Source: Streptococcus cuniculipharyngis (GTDB taxonomy: Bacteria; Bacillota; Bacilli; Lactobacillales; Streptococcaceae). Taken from it: a DNA stretch of 64,000 bases. The DNA is taken from the NCBI RefSeq assembly GCF_007859195.1, contig NZ_VOHL01000001.1, forward strand, positions 558,001-622,000, written 5' to 3'. The notes beneath the pieces are model-generated. The model did no database searches. It was not told where the DNA came from and saw only the letters and a program-made list of their open reading frames with translations. This document shows positions 1 to 10,792 of the stretch, piece by piece. The position numbers and the translations under genes are program-made. Position 1 is the first letter of the stretch; each line of letters starts with the position of its first letter.

Positions 1-3000
1 ACCATCGGCACTAGACTAACCAACTCCGTCGTGTAGAGCTTGCTAGACTTGTCCACCTGATTTCCATATTTGATAATGGTCTCTGCATTATATAGTGGCA
101 ATAGTTTTTCAATATTGTTATAAGCCATCTGATTAGCACTATGATAACCCGGTAGCTGACTATAATCCACTCGACGTTCTTGAGTTTCTCCAAGAGTAAA
201 CTCAAAACCATCACGGTAGCTGGTCTGACCATCTACTGTCTCAACCATTTCCGGCCATGCTAATTTGACCTTATAGCTATCACCATCTGCAACGATTTGA
301 TCAACTGGTAATAAAACATCTTTAATCTTATCAGATTCAAGTTTAACAAAGTAAGTTGATAGATCCTCCGGAATACCAGTCAAATCAGTTTGTTTGACCA
401 ATTGCCCATTGTCATATTTATAGAGAGTCGTTTGATAAACATCTTTAAAGACGACTTTTTTCAGGTTTAACTCTACTGGATCTGGGTAAGTTTGAGTTTC
501 TTGTTCAGGTCCACGACGAAGGTCATAGGTCATCTCTGTTTTTATCGTATAAGGAAGATTGTAAGCCAAGCCTTCTACCAAAACTGGTTGACTCAAGTCT
601 GTCACGGGCACTTCCTTAATCAATTTTTCCCCGTCATAGAATTTAACCACAGCTGCCTGGTAAGCCTGCTCTGAATCCGTCAATTGATAAGTCAGGCGGA
701 CTTGCTTGGCCTCATCATCTGTTTCAACAGTTTTCAGCTCAAGCACCGGTTTTGTTTTCAGGCTCAACTCCACTGTCTGGTCATGAGAGATCGTCTTTGA
801 TTGTTGACCATCTCGCAAGTCATAAGTTAAGTCCGTCTTGAAACGATAGGGTACACCATAAGACAGGTCGGACAAGTCTACCGGCTCACTAAAGTCAGTG
901 ATGCTTACTTCCTTAACCAGCTGGTCTCCATTGTACACCTTGACCAAACCACCGCTAACCGTCTTATCTCTATCGGTTAACTCAAAGGTCAAACGGGCAC
1001 TTCGAGTATCATCATTCTTGACGACTTCCACTAAGGCTAGGCTTGGCTCTGCTTTCAGGCTCAACTCCACTGTCTGGTCATGAGAGACCGTCTTAGATTG
1101 TTGACCATCTCGCAAGTCATAAGTTAAGTCCGTCTTGAAACGATAGGGTACACCATAAGACAGGTCGGACAAGTCTACTGGCTCACTAAAGTCAGTGATG
1201 CTTACTGCCTTAACTAGCTGGTCTCCTTCGTAAACCTTGACCAAACCACCGCTAACCGTCTTATCTCTATCGGTTAACTCAAAGGTCAAACGGGCACTTC
1301 GAGTGTCATCATTCTTGACGACGTCCACTAAAGCTAGGCTGGGCTCGGCTTTCAGGCTCAACTCCACTGTCTGGTCATGAGAGACCGTCTTAGATTGTTG
1401 ACCATCTCGCAAGTCGTAAGTTAAGTCCGTCTTGAAACGATAGGGTACACCATAAGACAGGTCGGACAAGTCTACTGGCTCACTAAAGTCAGTGACGCTT
1501 ACTTCCTTAACTAGCTGGTCTCCATTGTACACCTTGACCAAACCACCGCTAACCGTCTTATCTCTATCGGTTAACTCAAAGGTCAAACGGGCACTTCGGG
1601 TGTCATCATTCTTGACGACTTCCACTAAGGCTAGGCTTGGCTCTGCTTTCAGGCTCAACTCCACTGTCTGGTCATGAGAGACCGTCTTAGATTGTTGACC
1701 ATCTCTCAGATTATAAACCAACTCAGACTCAAAAGTATACGGCACACCATAAGACAGGTCGGACAAGTCTACTGGCTCACTAAAGTCAGTGACGCTTACT
1801 TCCTTAACTAGCTGGTCTCCATTGTACACCTTGACCAAACCACCGCTAACCGTCTTATCTCTATCGGTTAACTCAAAGGTCAAACGGGCACTTCGGGTGT
1901 CATCATTCTTGACGACTTCCACTAAGGCTAGGCTTGGCTCTGCTTTCAGGCTCAACTCCACTGTCTGGTCATGAGAGACCGTCTTAGATTGTTGACCATC
2001 TCTCAGATTATAAACCAACTCAGACTCAAAAGTATACGGCACACCATAAGACAAGTCCTTAATCTCAAACGGTTGACTCAAGTCTGTCACGCTTACTTCT
2101 TTTACCAACTTATCAGCGTCATAGACACGTACAATCAACCGCTCAACAGCTTGATCGGGATCACTTAAACGGTAGGATAATTGAGCATTAGCCGCATCAT
2201 CATCTTTTTCTACCTTGGTTAAGCTCAATTCTGGTGTCGCTTTTAAGCGTCCATTCAGCCGCTCCATAGCCTCTTTCAAGGACAAGAGACTGGCATCCAC
2301 CTGTTCCTGGGTTACTTGATTAGTCAACAACACCTGTTGCGCCGCTTGTAAGGCTTGGTCATACTGCTCTTTGGCCTGTACATCCGCGTAAACATATCGA
2401 ATGGTTTCTTGCAGCTCTGGGTCCTGGCTAACTAATTGGGCCAGGGCTGACTTGTCCACAACAGGCTCTTCGGTTGATGAACTTGGCGTGCTATCTGGCT
2501 CGCTGCTGCTTGTTTCTGGTTGAGAAGCACTTGAGCTACTTGATGGCTCGCTGCTACTTGACTCTGGTTGAGAAGAACTTGAGCTACTTGATGGCTCGCT
2601 GCTACTTGATTCAGGCTGAGAAGAACTTGAGCTACTTGATGGCTCGCTACTGCTTGACTCTGGTTGAGAAGCACTTGAGCTACTTGATGGCTCACTACTA
2701 CTTGACTCTGGTTGAGAAGAACTTGAGCTACTTGATGGCTCGCTGCTACTTGATTCAGGCTGAGAAGAACTTGCGCTACTTGATGGCTCACTACTGCTTG
2801 ATTCTGGCTGAGAAGCACTTGCACTACTTGATGGCTCGCTGCTGCCTAACTCTGGTTGAGAAGTGCTAGATGGGCTTACTGGAACTTCCTTAACGACACT
2901 GGTTGAACTTGCTGGTAGCTCTGGAACAGGACTGACTGTTGAAGAGGCTGGCACGGTCTCTTCAACAGTTTCCTTAGTACTTGATGGCACCAGTGTCTGC

Positions 3001-4331
3001 TCTGTCTTGGTCTCCGTTGGTACAAGGACTGTCGTTTCCACCGTTGTTGAACTTTCAATCACCGTCTCACTAGTCTTGACCACTGGAACTTCCACAAGAA
3101 CTTCCTTGACAACTTCTTCGCTTGTCGTCACTGTGGTCGCTGAAGGAACAGTCACTATCGTCTCTACCTCAGATACAATGGTTTCTACTTTCCCTTCTGA
3201 GGTGGTAGTTGAGCTAATTGTCTCACTGGTCTTGACCACTGGAACATCCACAAGAACTTCCTTGACAACCTCTTCAGTTGTCGTCACTGTGGTCGCTGAA
3301 GGAACAGTCACTATCGTCTCTACTTCTTTCACGACCTGAGTTGAGGATGGAACAGTCACTACTGCTTCGGTTTCCTTGATGACCTGACTTGATGACGGAA
3401 CTAGGACCTCTTTCTCCACTTCCTTGACTACCTGGCTTGAAGATGGAACAGTCACTACTGCTTGACTCTCTTTAGTCGGCTGACTTGGAGCTGGTTCTGG
3501 CTGGATGGACTCACTCTCCGGCTTTGGCTCAGCTACTGGGCCCTTAACTTCTTCCAAGGGTGCTGTTGAGGAGCCTGGAACAGTCGCCACTTGTTCTGGT
3601 TTACCAGTGACCACTGAGCTTGAGACTGGCTCAGAAATCTTTGAACTTGCTTCAGTCTTGCTAGAGCTTAGGCTGGTTTCTGTCTCACTGGAGCTCGTCG
3701 GCAAGAGATCTGTCACTACCTTGTCCTGACAGCTACAAAGGGAAAGATAACCAATATACTTGTAGCCTGGAATCTCGGCCACGTCTGGCATTTTTTGGCC
3801 GGTTTGTAAGTGGTAAACTTGATTATAGGCTGATAATTTCTGACTTTGTAGGGCCTGAATACTTGGCACAAAGATTGTCCCTGATAGGGTAATCAACATG
3901 ATAGATGAGACCAGACGCTCCTTTTTACCTCGGCTACTTGCCACCAGACTAATGCCCAAGACCACAAACAAGACCTGACCACCTACTGTTAATAGAGAGA
4001 GGGCCTGGCTGGCTGTACTTGGCAGGATACTATTGCCTGCTGGACGATAGACCAAGTAATAATTATGACAATGTGCATCATGAGTTGTCGGCAACCCCTC
4101 TTGAATAAGGGCCTTTTCATCTGCACTCAATTCATCCTCGGTCACATAATTATACTGGGTCAGGGGACTGTGAGACAGGCTAGTCGTCACCTGACTATCT
4201 GCCTGGACAGGGCTGCTTAGGCCGCCTCCGACAAAAAAGGCTCCTATCGCCAAAGAGACGATACCAACTGACAATTTCCTAATCGAAAATCTTAAATGTT
4301 TGTTAAATAAATCTGTCTTCTTTTGATTCAT
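1..4331 (-). CDS. Cell-surface zinc metalloprotease, M26 (IgA1 protease/Zmp) family, N-terminal part only
   Basis: The frame is open from the ATG at 4331 to the window start, so at least 1443 residues are present and the C-terminus lies outside. A YSIRK-type signal (FSIRKLSVG at about residues 15-23) is followed by a sorting-like LPSTA at 103-107 and two hydrophobic segments near 110-131 and 141-159. Near-N-terminal placement of the sorting signal is typical of streptococcal Zmp/IgA1 proteases. Then come a Thr/Val/Pro-rich stalk, a Ser/Pro/Glu repeat tract and four to six copies of a 99-residue repeat. The last part (NIEKLLPLYN, ETIIKYGN, KLYTTEL) resembles the M26 N-terminal domain. The catalytic HExxH motif is not in the window, so protease activity is inferred. 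Substrate is unknown. SD GGAGGAAGG precedes the start. Confidence 0.85.
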   Translation of the reverse strand, partial: MNQKKTDLFNKHLRFSIRKLSVGIVSLAIGAFFVGGGLSSPVQADSQVTTSLSHSPLTQYNYVTEDELSADEKALIQEGLPTTHDAHCHNYYLVYRPAGNSILPSTASQALSLLTVGGQVLFVVLGISLVASSRGKKERLVSSIMLITLSGTIFVPSIQALQSQKLSAYNQVYHLQTGQKMPDVAEIPGYKYIGYLSLCSCQDKVVTDLLPTSSSETETSLSSSKTEASSKISEPVSSSVVTGKPEQVATVPGSSTAPLEEVKGPVAEPKPESESIQPEPAPSQPTKESQAVVTVPSSSQVVKEVEKEVLVPSSSQVIKETEAVVTVPSSTQVVKEVETIVTVPSATTVTTTEEVVKEVLVDVPVVKTSETISSTTTSEGKVETIVSEVETIVTVPSATTVTTSEEVVKEVLVEVPVVKTSETVIESSTTVETTVLVPTETKTEQTLVPSSTKETVEETVPASSTVSPVPELPASSTSVVKEVPVSPSSTSQPELGSSEPSSSASASQPESSSSEPSSSASSSQPESSSSEPSSSSSSSQPESSSSEPSSSSSASQPESSSSEPSSSSSSSQPESSSSEPSSSSSSSQPESSSSEPSSSSSASQPETSSSEPDSTPSSSTEEPVVDKSALAQLVSQDPELQETIRYVYADVQAKEQYDQALQAAQQVLLTNQVTQEQVDASLLSLKEAMERLNGRLKATPELSLTKVEKDDDAANAQLSYRLSDPDQAVERLIVRVYDADKLVKEVSVTDLSQPFEIKDLSYGVPYTFESELVYNLRDGQQSKTVSHDQTVELSLKAEPSLALVEVVKNDDTRSARLTFELTDRDKTVSGGLVKVYNGDQLVKEVSVTDFSEPVDLSDLSYGVPYTFESELVYNLRDGQQSKTVSHDQTVELSLKAEPSLALVEVVKNDDTRSARLTFELTDRDKTVSGGLVKVYNGDQLVKEVSVTDFSEPVDLSDLSYGVPYRFKTDLTYDLRDGQQSKTVSHDQTVELSLKAEPSLALVDVVKNDDTRSARLTFELTDRDKTVSGGLVKVYEGDQLVKAVSITDFSEPVDLSDLSYGVPYRFKTDLTYDLRDGQQSKTVSHDQTVELSLKAEPSLALVEVVKNDDTRSARLTFELTDRDKTVSGGLVKVYNGDQLVKEVSITDFSEPVDLSDLSYGVPYRFKTDLTYDLRDGQQSKTISHDQTVELSLKTKPVLELKTVETDDEAKQVRLTYQLTDSEQAYQAAVVKFYDGEKLIKEVPVTDLSQPVLVEGLAYNLPYTIKTEMTYDLRRGPEQETQTYPDPVELNLKKVVFKDVYQTTLYKYDNGQLVKQTDLTGIPEDLSTYFVKLESDKIKDVLLPVDQIVADGDSYKVKLAWPEMVETVDGQTSYRDGFEFTLGETQERRVDYSQLPGYHSANQMAYNNIEKLLPLYNAETIIKYGNQVDKSSKLYTTELVSLVPM
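898..2085 (-). repeat. Four near-identical 297-bp tandem repeats in the protease gene
   Basis: Units begin near 898, 1195, 1492 and 1789 with exact 297-bp phase, so each adds 99 residues in frame. Units at 1492 and 1789 are nearly identical. The 1195 unit differs in a short stretch around 1205-1240. Diverged copies flank both sides (about 600-897 and 2086-2240). The encoded unit contains YGVPYRFKTDLTYDLRDGQQ-like and LVKVYNGDQLVKEV-like strands, compatible with a beta-sandwich stalk module (inference). Confidence 0.9.
2484..2867 (-). repeat. 48-bp tandem repeats encoding a Ser/Pro/Glu stalk
   Basis: About eight units of 48 bp (16 residues) encode runs of SSSEPSSS and SSQPES. The composition is typical of wall-spanning or glycosylated linkers of surface proteins. 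Outer units are diverged. Confidence 0.85.
3061..3339 (-). repeat. Imperfect direct repeat of about 155 bp in the protease stalk
   Basis: The stretch from 3066 recurs from about 3221, sharing the segments that read (plus strand) cttgaccactggaac and gttgtcgtcactgtggtcgc with small changes. It encodes a Val/Thr/Glu-rich stalk. Confidence 0.7.
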
Positions 4332-4366
4332 TTTCCTTCCTCCATTTTACACCCATTTACACCTTT

Positions 4367-4375
4367 ATTATAGCA
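4367..4375 (-). promoter_or_regulatory. Extended -10 promoter of the surface protease
   Basis: The minus strand reads TGCTATAAT, a perfect -10 with a TG extension, about 35 nt before the start codon. No good -35 is visible, as expected for an extended -10 promoter. No regulator site was recognised. Confidence 0.55.
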
Positions 4376-4489
4376 AAAAAAGGTATCTTTACTCCACAAA
4401 TTAGTATCATAATTAAATAATTTTATAGGTTATAAGGCTTATATCACATAAACCGAATGATGTTTAATGTTTTTCAGTATTTTTCAAGA

Positions 4490-4527
4490 AAAACAGAAAA
4501 AACATCCTAGGAATATCCTAGAATGTT
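4490..4527 (-). terminator. Enolase terminator
   Basis: Downstream of eno a 12-bp stem (AACATTCTAGGA / TCCTAGGATGTT, one G-U pair) is followed by a T-rich tract on the minus strand. Confidence 0.8.
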
Positions 4528-4562
4528 TCTCTCATCTTAAAGCACCGAAGGCCTTAGTTTGA

Positions 4563-5903
<1,341 letters not shown>

Positions 5904-5905
5904 TT

Positions 5906-5934
5906 ATCATACCACAATTCGAGCCATTAGGCAA
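5906..5934 (-). promoter_or_regulatory. Enolase promoter
   Basis: TTGCCT, 17-bp spacer, TATGAT on the minus strand, about 40 nt upstream of the ATG. Confidence 0.6.
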
Positions 5935-6037
5935 ATCAAAGGTATATCTTTTGAAAAAAAGAGATGAAAAGCCTTGAAAACACTATTTCTCATCATTTGA
6001 TGGTAGAATAAGGATATTAGATCAATGAGGAGTTGCT

Positions 6038-6487
6038 ATGGAACATCTTGATAAAAAAATTTTAGAGGCCTCGGCTGGTGAACGTCGACTAAATCCTGAC
6101 CAACAGCGAATCTATCTCGGCACCTTTGCCGAACGGGTCATCTTGGCTATTGAAGAGGAACAGGCCGACCAAGACCTCACACTTGACGTCTTTCCCCAGA
6201 TTCTTGCTCAATTAAAGGGAGATTTCCCTAACTTGTCTGTGAAAATTTCTCCAAAATTAACACTCAACCACCAAATGACCTACCTCAAACTCTCTCAGCA
6301 AGCAAAAGCAACTGCCACTATTGTCAATGAAACAACTGCCAAATCTCCCTATGGTATCGTGGTTCATCATGATCGAGCGGTTACAGTTTCTTCCACCGAC
6401 TTAAGTGCCTATTTACCGGAAAAAACTGCTATAGCACCCGAACAAACACAGAAAAAATCTTTTTTCAAAAAATTATTCGGCCACTAA
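6038..6487 (+). CDS. YueI family protein (DUF1694)
   Basis: The 149-residue cytoplasmic protein matches the YueI/DUF1694 pattern: LNPDQQRIYLGTFAERV near the start, a central YLKLSQQAKATATIV segment and PYGIVVHHDRAV. No biochemical role is established for the family. The C-terminus is short and basic (KKSFFKKLFGH). GAGG precedes the ATG by a short spacer. It is a single gene convergent with pyrP, sharing a terminator. Confidence 0.8.
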   Translation: MEHLDKKILEASAGERRLNPDQQRIYLGTFAERVILAIEEEQADQDLTLDVFPQILAQLKGDFPNLSVKISPKLTLNHQMTYLKLSQQAKATATIVNETTAKSPYGIVVHHDRAVTVSSTDLSAYLPEKTAIAPEQTQKKSFFKKLFGH

Positions 6488-6520
6488 AAAACGATGGAAG
6501 CCAAGCTTCCACCGTTTTTT
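6486..6520. terminator. Bidirectional terminator between yueI and pyrP
   Basis: An AACGATGGAAGC / GCTTCCACCGTT stem with A-rich left and T-rich right flanks serves both convergent genes. Confidence 0.85.
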
Positions 6521-7781
6521 AATCTAAATCTGGTAAGATTTGATAAAGAATCACTCCCAAGAGAGTTGAGAAAGCAACTCCCGTAATTTGGAAGCCTTGA
6601 ATTTGCAGCATGAGTCCCCCAATACCTGACACTAGAATCACGCTAGCAATCAATAAATTCTTCTTATTATCCAGGTCCACTTTTGAATCAATAAGAATTT
6701 TCAATCCACTGGCTGCAATAACTCCAAACAAGGCGACAGACAAACCTCCAATGACTGGCTTAGGAACAGAATGAATCAAAGCTGATACCTTGCCAACAAA
6801 ACTAAGAACAATGGCCAAAACAGCTGCTCCAGCAATAACAGACACTGAGTAAACCTTGTTAAGTGCCATGACACCGATATTTTCTCCATAAGAGGTAACT
6901 GGAGGGGCACCAATAAATCCAGCAATAATTTGAGCCAAACCATCTCCTGTCAAGGTCTTATCCAGACCTGGGTCCTTAAAGAAATCACGCTCAGTTAAGC
7001 TGTTTAGGACAACTAAATGGCCAAAATGCTCAGTCATGGTCACAAAAGCTATGGGCGCCATGGTCAAGATAGCACTTGGGTAAATTTTGAATGGTTCACT
7101 CATCAAGGGAATATAGAGTTTAGGTAAACTCAACCAGCTAGCTGCAGCAACTTCCGTCAAGTTGACAAAATCCTGCCCCAAAATCAAACCATAGAGTAAG
7201 GCAAAGAGGTAGCCCGTACAAAGACCGAGCAGAATTGGAATAATGGCAATGAGTCCACGACCATATATGTTAAAGAAGATAACTGCCATGAGCGTGACTA
7301 GACCAATCACCACATAGTGAATATTATACTGGCCATCTTTTAACATCAAATCATTGACCGCAGTCGTTGCCAAACTTAAACCAATAACCATAACAATAGG
7401 TCCGACTACAATGGGCGGTAAAATCTTATCAATCCAGGCATTGCCGGCAAAGCGAACAATCATTGCCACTAAAAGATAGACTAGGCCTCCAACAATAGCT
7501 CCCTGAGCTACTGCTCCCATCCCATCGGTCTTTAATAAGCCCTGCATGGCTGTAATATAAGCAAAGCTCGACCCCATATAAGCAGGAATCTTAAATTTAG
7601 TCACTGACAAATGGGCCAAAGTTCCCAAACCACTGGATAACAGGGCTACTGTCGGGTCGATACCAACCAAAATAGGAACGAGAACTGTCGCCCCAAACAT
7701 GGCACAGAGATGTTGTAGGGAGAGACCTAACAATTGACCTGGCCGGGGCACATCATGCACATCATATTTTACATTTTCCAT
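6519..7781 (-). CDS. pyrP: Uracil permease (NCS2 family)
   Basis: From the ATG at 7781 the product is 420 residues with about 12-14 hydrophobic segments. It is a nucleobase:cation symporter-2 transporter importing uracil across the membrane. Signatures include QHLCAMFGATVLVP near the N-terminus and TSYGENIGVMALNK in the central NCS2 motif region. A longer upstream reading exists inside pyrR, but the SD AGGAGG sits just before 7781. The pyrR stop and this start overlap as TAATG, so the two are translationally coupled and share the PyrR-controlled leader. Confidence 0.95.
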   Translation of the reverse strand: MENVKYDVHDVPRPGQLLGLSLQHLCAMFGATVLVPILVGIDPTVALLSSGLGTLAHLSVTKFKIPAYMGSSFAYITAMQGLLKTDGMGAVAQGAIVGGLVYLLVAMIVRFAGNAWIDKILPPIVVGPIVMVIGLSLATTAVNDLMLKDGQYNIHYVVIGLVTLMAVIFFNIYGRGLIAIIPILLGLCTGYLFALLYGLILGQDFVNLTEVAAASWLSLPKLYIPLMSEPFKIYPSAILTMAPIAFVTMTEHFGHLVVLNSLTERDFFKDPGLDKTLTGDGLAQIIAGFIGAPPVTSYGENIGVMALNKVYSVSVIAGAAVLAIVLSFVGKVSALIHSVPKPVIGGLSVALFGVIAASGLKILIDSKVDLDNKKNLLIASVILVSGIGGLMLQIQGFQITGVAFSTLLGVILYQILPDLD

Positions 7782-8317
7782 TATTTTCCTCCTACATCCG
7801 TTAAGGTTGATAAACAAACACGATCTTGCCCATCAATCTCTTTCATGCCAACAATCACCTGCTCCTGAGAACTCGTTGGTACATTTTTACCAACATAATC
7901 TGCCCGAATCGGTAATTCACGATGCCCACGGTCAATCAGCACAGCCAATCCAACACGAGCTGGCCGACCCAAACTGACTAGATTATCAATGGCTGCTCGA
8001 ATGGTTCTTCCAGTATATAGAACATCATCAACCAGGATGATATCCTTGCCAGTAATATCTAGGGGCATAGTGGTCGTGTTCTCAGCGAGCTTGACATCAT
8101 CACGAAAGGGACGCGTATCTAACTCGCCAAGCGGCAGATCAAGCCCCTCACTTTGCTTTATCCGTTCTTGAATCCGTCTAGCAATATAGACCCCCCGTGT
8201 CTTAATGCCTACCAAAACTACATTATCCAGACTTTTGTGCCGTTCAATAATCTCGTATGTCATCCGTACAATAGTCCGTCTGATAGTCAAATCATCTAAG
8301 ATTTCCTTAACTGCCAT
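7781..8317 (-). CDS. pyrR: PyrR, pyrimidine operon attenuation protein / uracil phosphoribosyltransferase
   Basis: The 178-residue protein has the PRPP-binding loop [13 protein letters not shown] and basic RNA-binding residues typical of PyrR. It senses UMP/UTP and binds the mRNA leader to favour termination. It has some uracil phosphoribosyltransferase activity in studied members. First gene of pyrR-pyrP; a binding loop and terminator sit just upstream, so it should regulate itself and the permease. SD AAAGGAGG. Confidence 0.97.
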   Translation of the reverse strand: MAVKEILDDLTIRRTIVRMTYEIIERHKSLDNVVLVGIKTRGVYIARRIQERIKQSEGLDLPLGELDTRPFRDDVKLAENTTTMPLDITGKDIILVDDVLYTGRTIRAAIDNLVSLGRPARVGLAVLIDRGHRELPIRADYVGKNVPTSSQEQVIVGMKEIDGQDRVCLSTLTDVGGK

Positions 8318-8340
8318 GTCAACCTCCTTTTGTCATTAGA

Positions 8341-8450
8341 AAAGAGCCTCCTTTAAGCAAGGAGGCTCCACAAAAATATCAATACAATCCACGACTGCAT
8401 TACTTGTCTTTGTTGCTCCTTACCTGCCTCACGGGACAGTCCTTAAAGGA
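8341..8450 (-). promoter_or_regulatory. pyr attenuator: PyrR-binding RNA and intrinsic terminator
   Basis: On the minus strand a hairpin at 8417-8450 carries CCCGTGAGG in its apical part, matching the PyrR-binding loop consensus. A downstream GAGCCTCC / GGAGGCTC hairpin with a T-tract lies at 8341-8371. PyrR bound to the first structure is expected to favour the terminator and lower pyrR-pyrP transcription when uridylates are high. Confidence 0.9.
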
Positions 8451-8469
8451 TTTCTATTCATTGTTGATT

Positions 8470-8497
8470 AGTATAACATATTTCCAGAAGTTTTCAA
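8470..8497 (-). promoter_or_regulatory. Promoter of pyrR-pyrP
   Basis: TTGAAA, 16-bp spacer, TATACT on the minus strand. The -35 overlaps the rluD stop codon. Confidence 0.7.
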
Positions 8498-9402
8498 GAG
8501 TTTTTTTGAGATTTTCGTAATTTTTCCAAGGTTTCCTGAAAAATCTCTGGCAACTCAGCTTCGAAAGTTAGTAATTCTCCTGTTTTAGGATGGGTAAAGC
8601 CCAAAGTTTGAGCATGCAAAAACTGACCTTGACCCTTGAGGGTTTTTCGCGGCCCATACAAGGGATCTCCCGCCACTGGGTGACCAATATAGGCCATGTG
8701 AACCCGAATCTGATGGGTACGACCAGTTTCCAAAACCACTGACACCAAACTATAGTCACCAAATCGTTCTAGGACTTGAAAACGGCTGATAGCCTCCTTG
8801 CCCTTGGCAGTGACAGCTTGTTTTTTACGGTCCTTGTCACTGCGACCAATCGGGGCATCAATAACACCACGGTCATTTGGTAAATTGCCATGAACCAGAG
8901 CCAAATATTGCCGATGCGATTTTTTGTCTTTTAATTCAGCAGCTAGTGCCTGATGGGCTGAATCATTTTTAGCAATCATTAAAAGGCCCGACGTGTCCTT
9001 GTCAATCCGATGGACGATACCTGGCCGGACAACACCGTTAATACTGGATAGGTTTTTGATATGGTAGAGCAGGGCATTGACTAGCGTACCGGAAGTATGA
9101 CCCGCTGAAGGGTGAACCACCATACCTTGAGGTTTATTGACCACTGCAAGGTCCTCATCTTCATAGATAATGGCCAAGGGAAGGTCCTCTGCCACATAGT
9201 CTAGCTCTTCGACTTCTGGCACCTGGTAGCTAATAACATCGCCCAACTGGACCGCGTACTTAGCTTTCTTGGGCTGCCCATTGACCAGAACCGTCCCCCT
9301 TTTTATTTCCTCATTAGCCTGGGAACGTGACAAGACGGTCAAATCTGCCAAAACCTTGTCCAAACGGCTGCCAAGGCTATTTTCTTTAATTTCTAATTTC
9401 AT
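8494..9402 (-). CDS. rluD: RluA/RluD family ribosomal large-subunit pseudouridine synthase
   Basis: The 302-residue protein has an N-terminal S4 RNA-binding domain (SRLDKVLADLTVLSRSQ, roughly residues 12-70) and the catalytic motif HRIDKDTSGLL with the conserved aspartate. It isomerises uridines in 23S rRNA; the exact position cannot be read from sequence. The start overlaps the end of lspA by 17 bp, giving lysR-lspA-rluD coupling, the usual arrangement in Firmicutes. Confidence 0.93.
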   Translation of the reverse strand: MKLEIKENSLGSRLDKVLADLTVLSRSQANEEIKRGTVLVNGQPKKAKYAVQLGDVISYQVPEVEELDYVAEDLPLAIIYEDEDLAVVNKPQGMVVHPSAGHTSGTLVNALLYHIKNLSSINGVVRPGIVHRIDKDTSGLLMIAKNDSAHQALAAELKDKKSHRQYLALVHGNLPNDRGVIDAPIGRSDKDRKKQAVTAKGKEAISRFQVLERFGDYSLVSVVLETGRTHQIRVHMAYIGHPVAGDPLYGPRKTLKGQGQFLHAQTLGFTHPKTGELLTFEAELPEIFQETLEKLRKSQKNS

Positions 9403-9847
9403 CTTCTTCTCTCCAAAATACTAGCATGAGCAGGATCACCCCCAAGGTCAAGTAAATATCTGCTACATTAAAAATAGCAAAATCAATAACATCCAAATGA
9501 ATCATATCAATCACGAAGCCCTGACGTAGGCGATCAATAAAGTTGCCCAAACCACCCGCAATAATCAAGACCAGAGCCAGGCTTTGCAACCAGTTTTTTC
9601 CTAAAGTCCGGAACAGGTAGTAAGTTGCCCCACTAATAACCAAGATGGTGACTAAGGTAAACAAGAGCTGCTGGTTTTGGAGCATGGAAAAGGCTGCTCC
9701 GTAATTTCTTAAGTAAGTCAGGCTAACCAGACCTGGCAAAAAAGGACGCAACTCTCCTAGGTCAATGTTCTTAACCGTCCACCACTTTGTCACCTGTTCA
9801 AGGGCAATCAAAATAACAATCAAGCCTATCACACTAACTTTTTTCAT
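9386..9847 (-). CDS. lspA: Lipoprotein signal peptidase (signal peptidase II)
   Basis: The 153-residue, four-helix membrane protein removes prolipoprotein signal peptides after lipidation. Conserved blocks are visible: LRNYGAAFSML, AGGLGNFIDR with one catalytic Asp, and FAIFNVADIYL with the second. It overlaps the lysR stop by ATGA and runs into rluD. Confidence 0.96.
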   Translation of the reverse strand: MKKVSVIGLIVILIALEQVTKWWTVKNIDLGELRPFLPGLVSLTYLRNYGAAFSMLQNQQLLFTLVTILVISGATYYLFRTLGKNWLQSLALVLIIAGGLGNFIDRLRQGFVIDMIHLDVIDFAIFNVADIYLTLGVILLMLVFWREEDEIRN

Positions 9848-10758
9848 GCTTTTCTTCCTTTCCCTGCTTGCTCAAAATAGGTTTTCATGGTTTCCACGAA
9901 CTTATCGGCACAAGGCGATAAGGCCATTTCTGAGCGCTTAACGTAAACCAAGTGATTGACGGAATCATCAGCCAAGGGGAGGGCAATAATTTGACCGGAA
10001 GAAGGGGGGACAAAACCGGACCCCGTCGCATAGGCATCTGTCTGTTCCAAAATCCCCGTCAACGTTGCCCGATCCGTCACATTAAAAATGGCTGAACTGG
10101 AACGACGATCTACCAAATGTTCAAAATAGTAGAGGTATTCATCCTTTTCTTGCGTGAAACGAACCGTGGGCAAATTAGCCAAATCATCAATGGTTAAGAG
10201 AGACTTTTCCGCCAAAGGATGTGCCTGTCTTAGGTAAATATGAGTTTGGAAGGTGGCTAATTCAATGTATTCCAAACCTTCTTGTTCCATCTTAGCCAAG
10301 AGACTGGGACGATTTTGCTCGTTGAGATAGATAAGGCCTAACTCACTATAGCCCTCCACAACTTCATCCAAAATCTGAATGGTTGTTGACTCAAAAATCC
10401 GAAACTGATTATACTCAGGGTAGGCTTTAGCAAACTGCAAAATCAAATCAGGCAAGAAATCATAGTGCTGACTAGCCAAGGAAAAATCACGATCACGACC
10501 GATTAATTGGGAATATTGATTTTCAAAACTCTCAAAATTAGTAACCAACTTCTGAGCCTTTTCCATAAAGAGCCTGCCCCGTTTGGTCAAGACCGCTCCC
10601 GTTGCCGTGCGGGTAAAAATCTTAAACCCCAACTCTTCCTCCAAATCCTTGATGGAAACCGATAGGCTAGGCTGGCTCACAAAGAGACTGCTCGCCGCCT
10701 CACGAAAAGTGCCGCTGCGAGCAATGGCCACCACATAACGTAATTGTTGAATATTCAT
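9844..10758 (-). CDS. LysR family transcriptional regulator (CpsY/MtaR-like)
   Basis: Starting at the ATG at 10758 (SD AAGG) the protein has 304 residues. The N-terminal winged HTH is clear (NIQQLRYVVAIARSGTFREAA, FVSQPSLS), followed by a LysR substrate-binding domain. The position between rpmA and lspA and the N-terminal sequence resemble streptococcal CpsY/MtaR regulators, which are linked to methionine transport and phagocyte resistance. That link is from family knowledge. The prophage now separates it from rpmA. Confidence 0.85.
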   Translation of the reverse strand: MNIQQLRYVVAIARSGTFREAASSLFVSQPSLSVSIKDLEEELGFKIFTRTATGAVLTKRGRLFMEKAQKLVTNFESFENQYSQLIGRDRDFSLASQHYDFLPDLILQFAKAYPEYNQFRIFESTTIQILDEVVEGYSELGLIYLNEQNRPSLLAKMEQEGLEYIELATFQTHIYLRQAHPLAEKSLLTIDDLANLPTVRFTQEKDEYLYYFEHLVDRRSSSAIFNVTDRATLTGILEQTDAYATGSGFVPPSSGQIIALPLADDSVNHLVYVKRSEMALSPCADKFVETMKTYFEQAGKGRKA

Positions 10759-10792
10759 CCTTATTCGCTTCTCTTTCCAGTCTAATACTCCC

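Noticed and set aside
898-1974. Identical 61-residue plus-strand frames repeated in the protease gene
   Set aside because: They are antisense shadows of the 297-bp coding repeats; the minus frame is continuous with a signal peptide and SD.
2484-2867. Regularly spaced 48-bp units resembling a CRISPR array
   Set aside because: There are no unique spacers, units join directly, and they encode a Ser/Pro/Glu stalk in frame. No cas genes are present.
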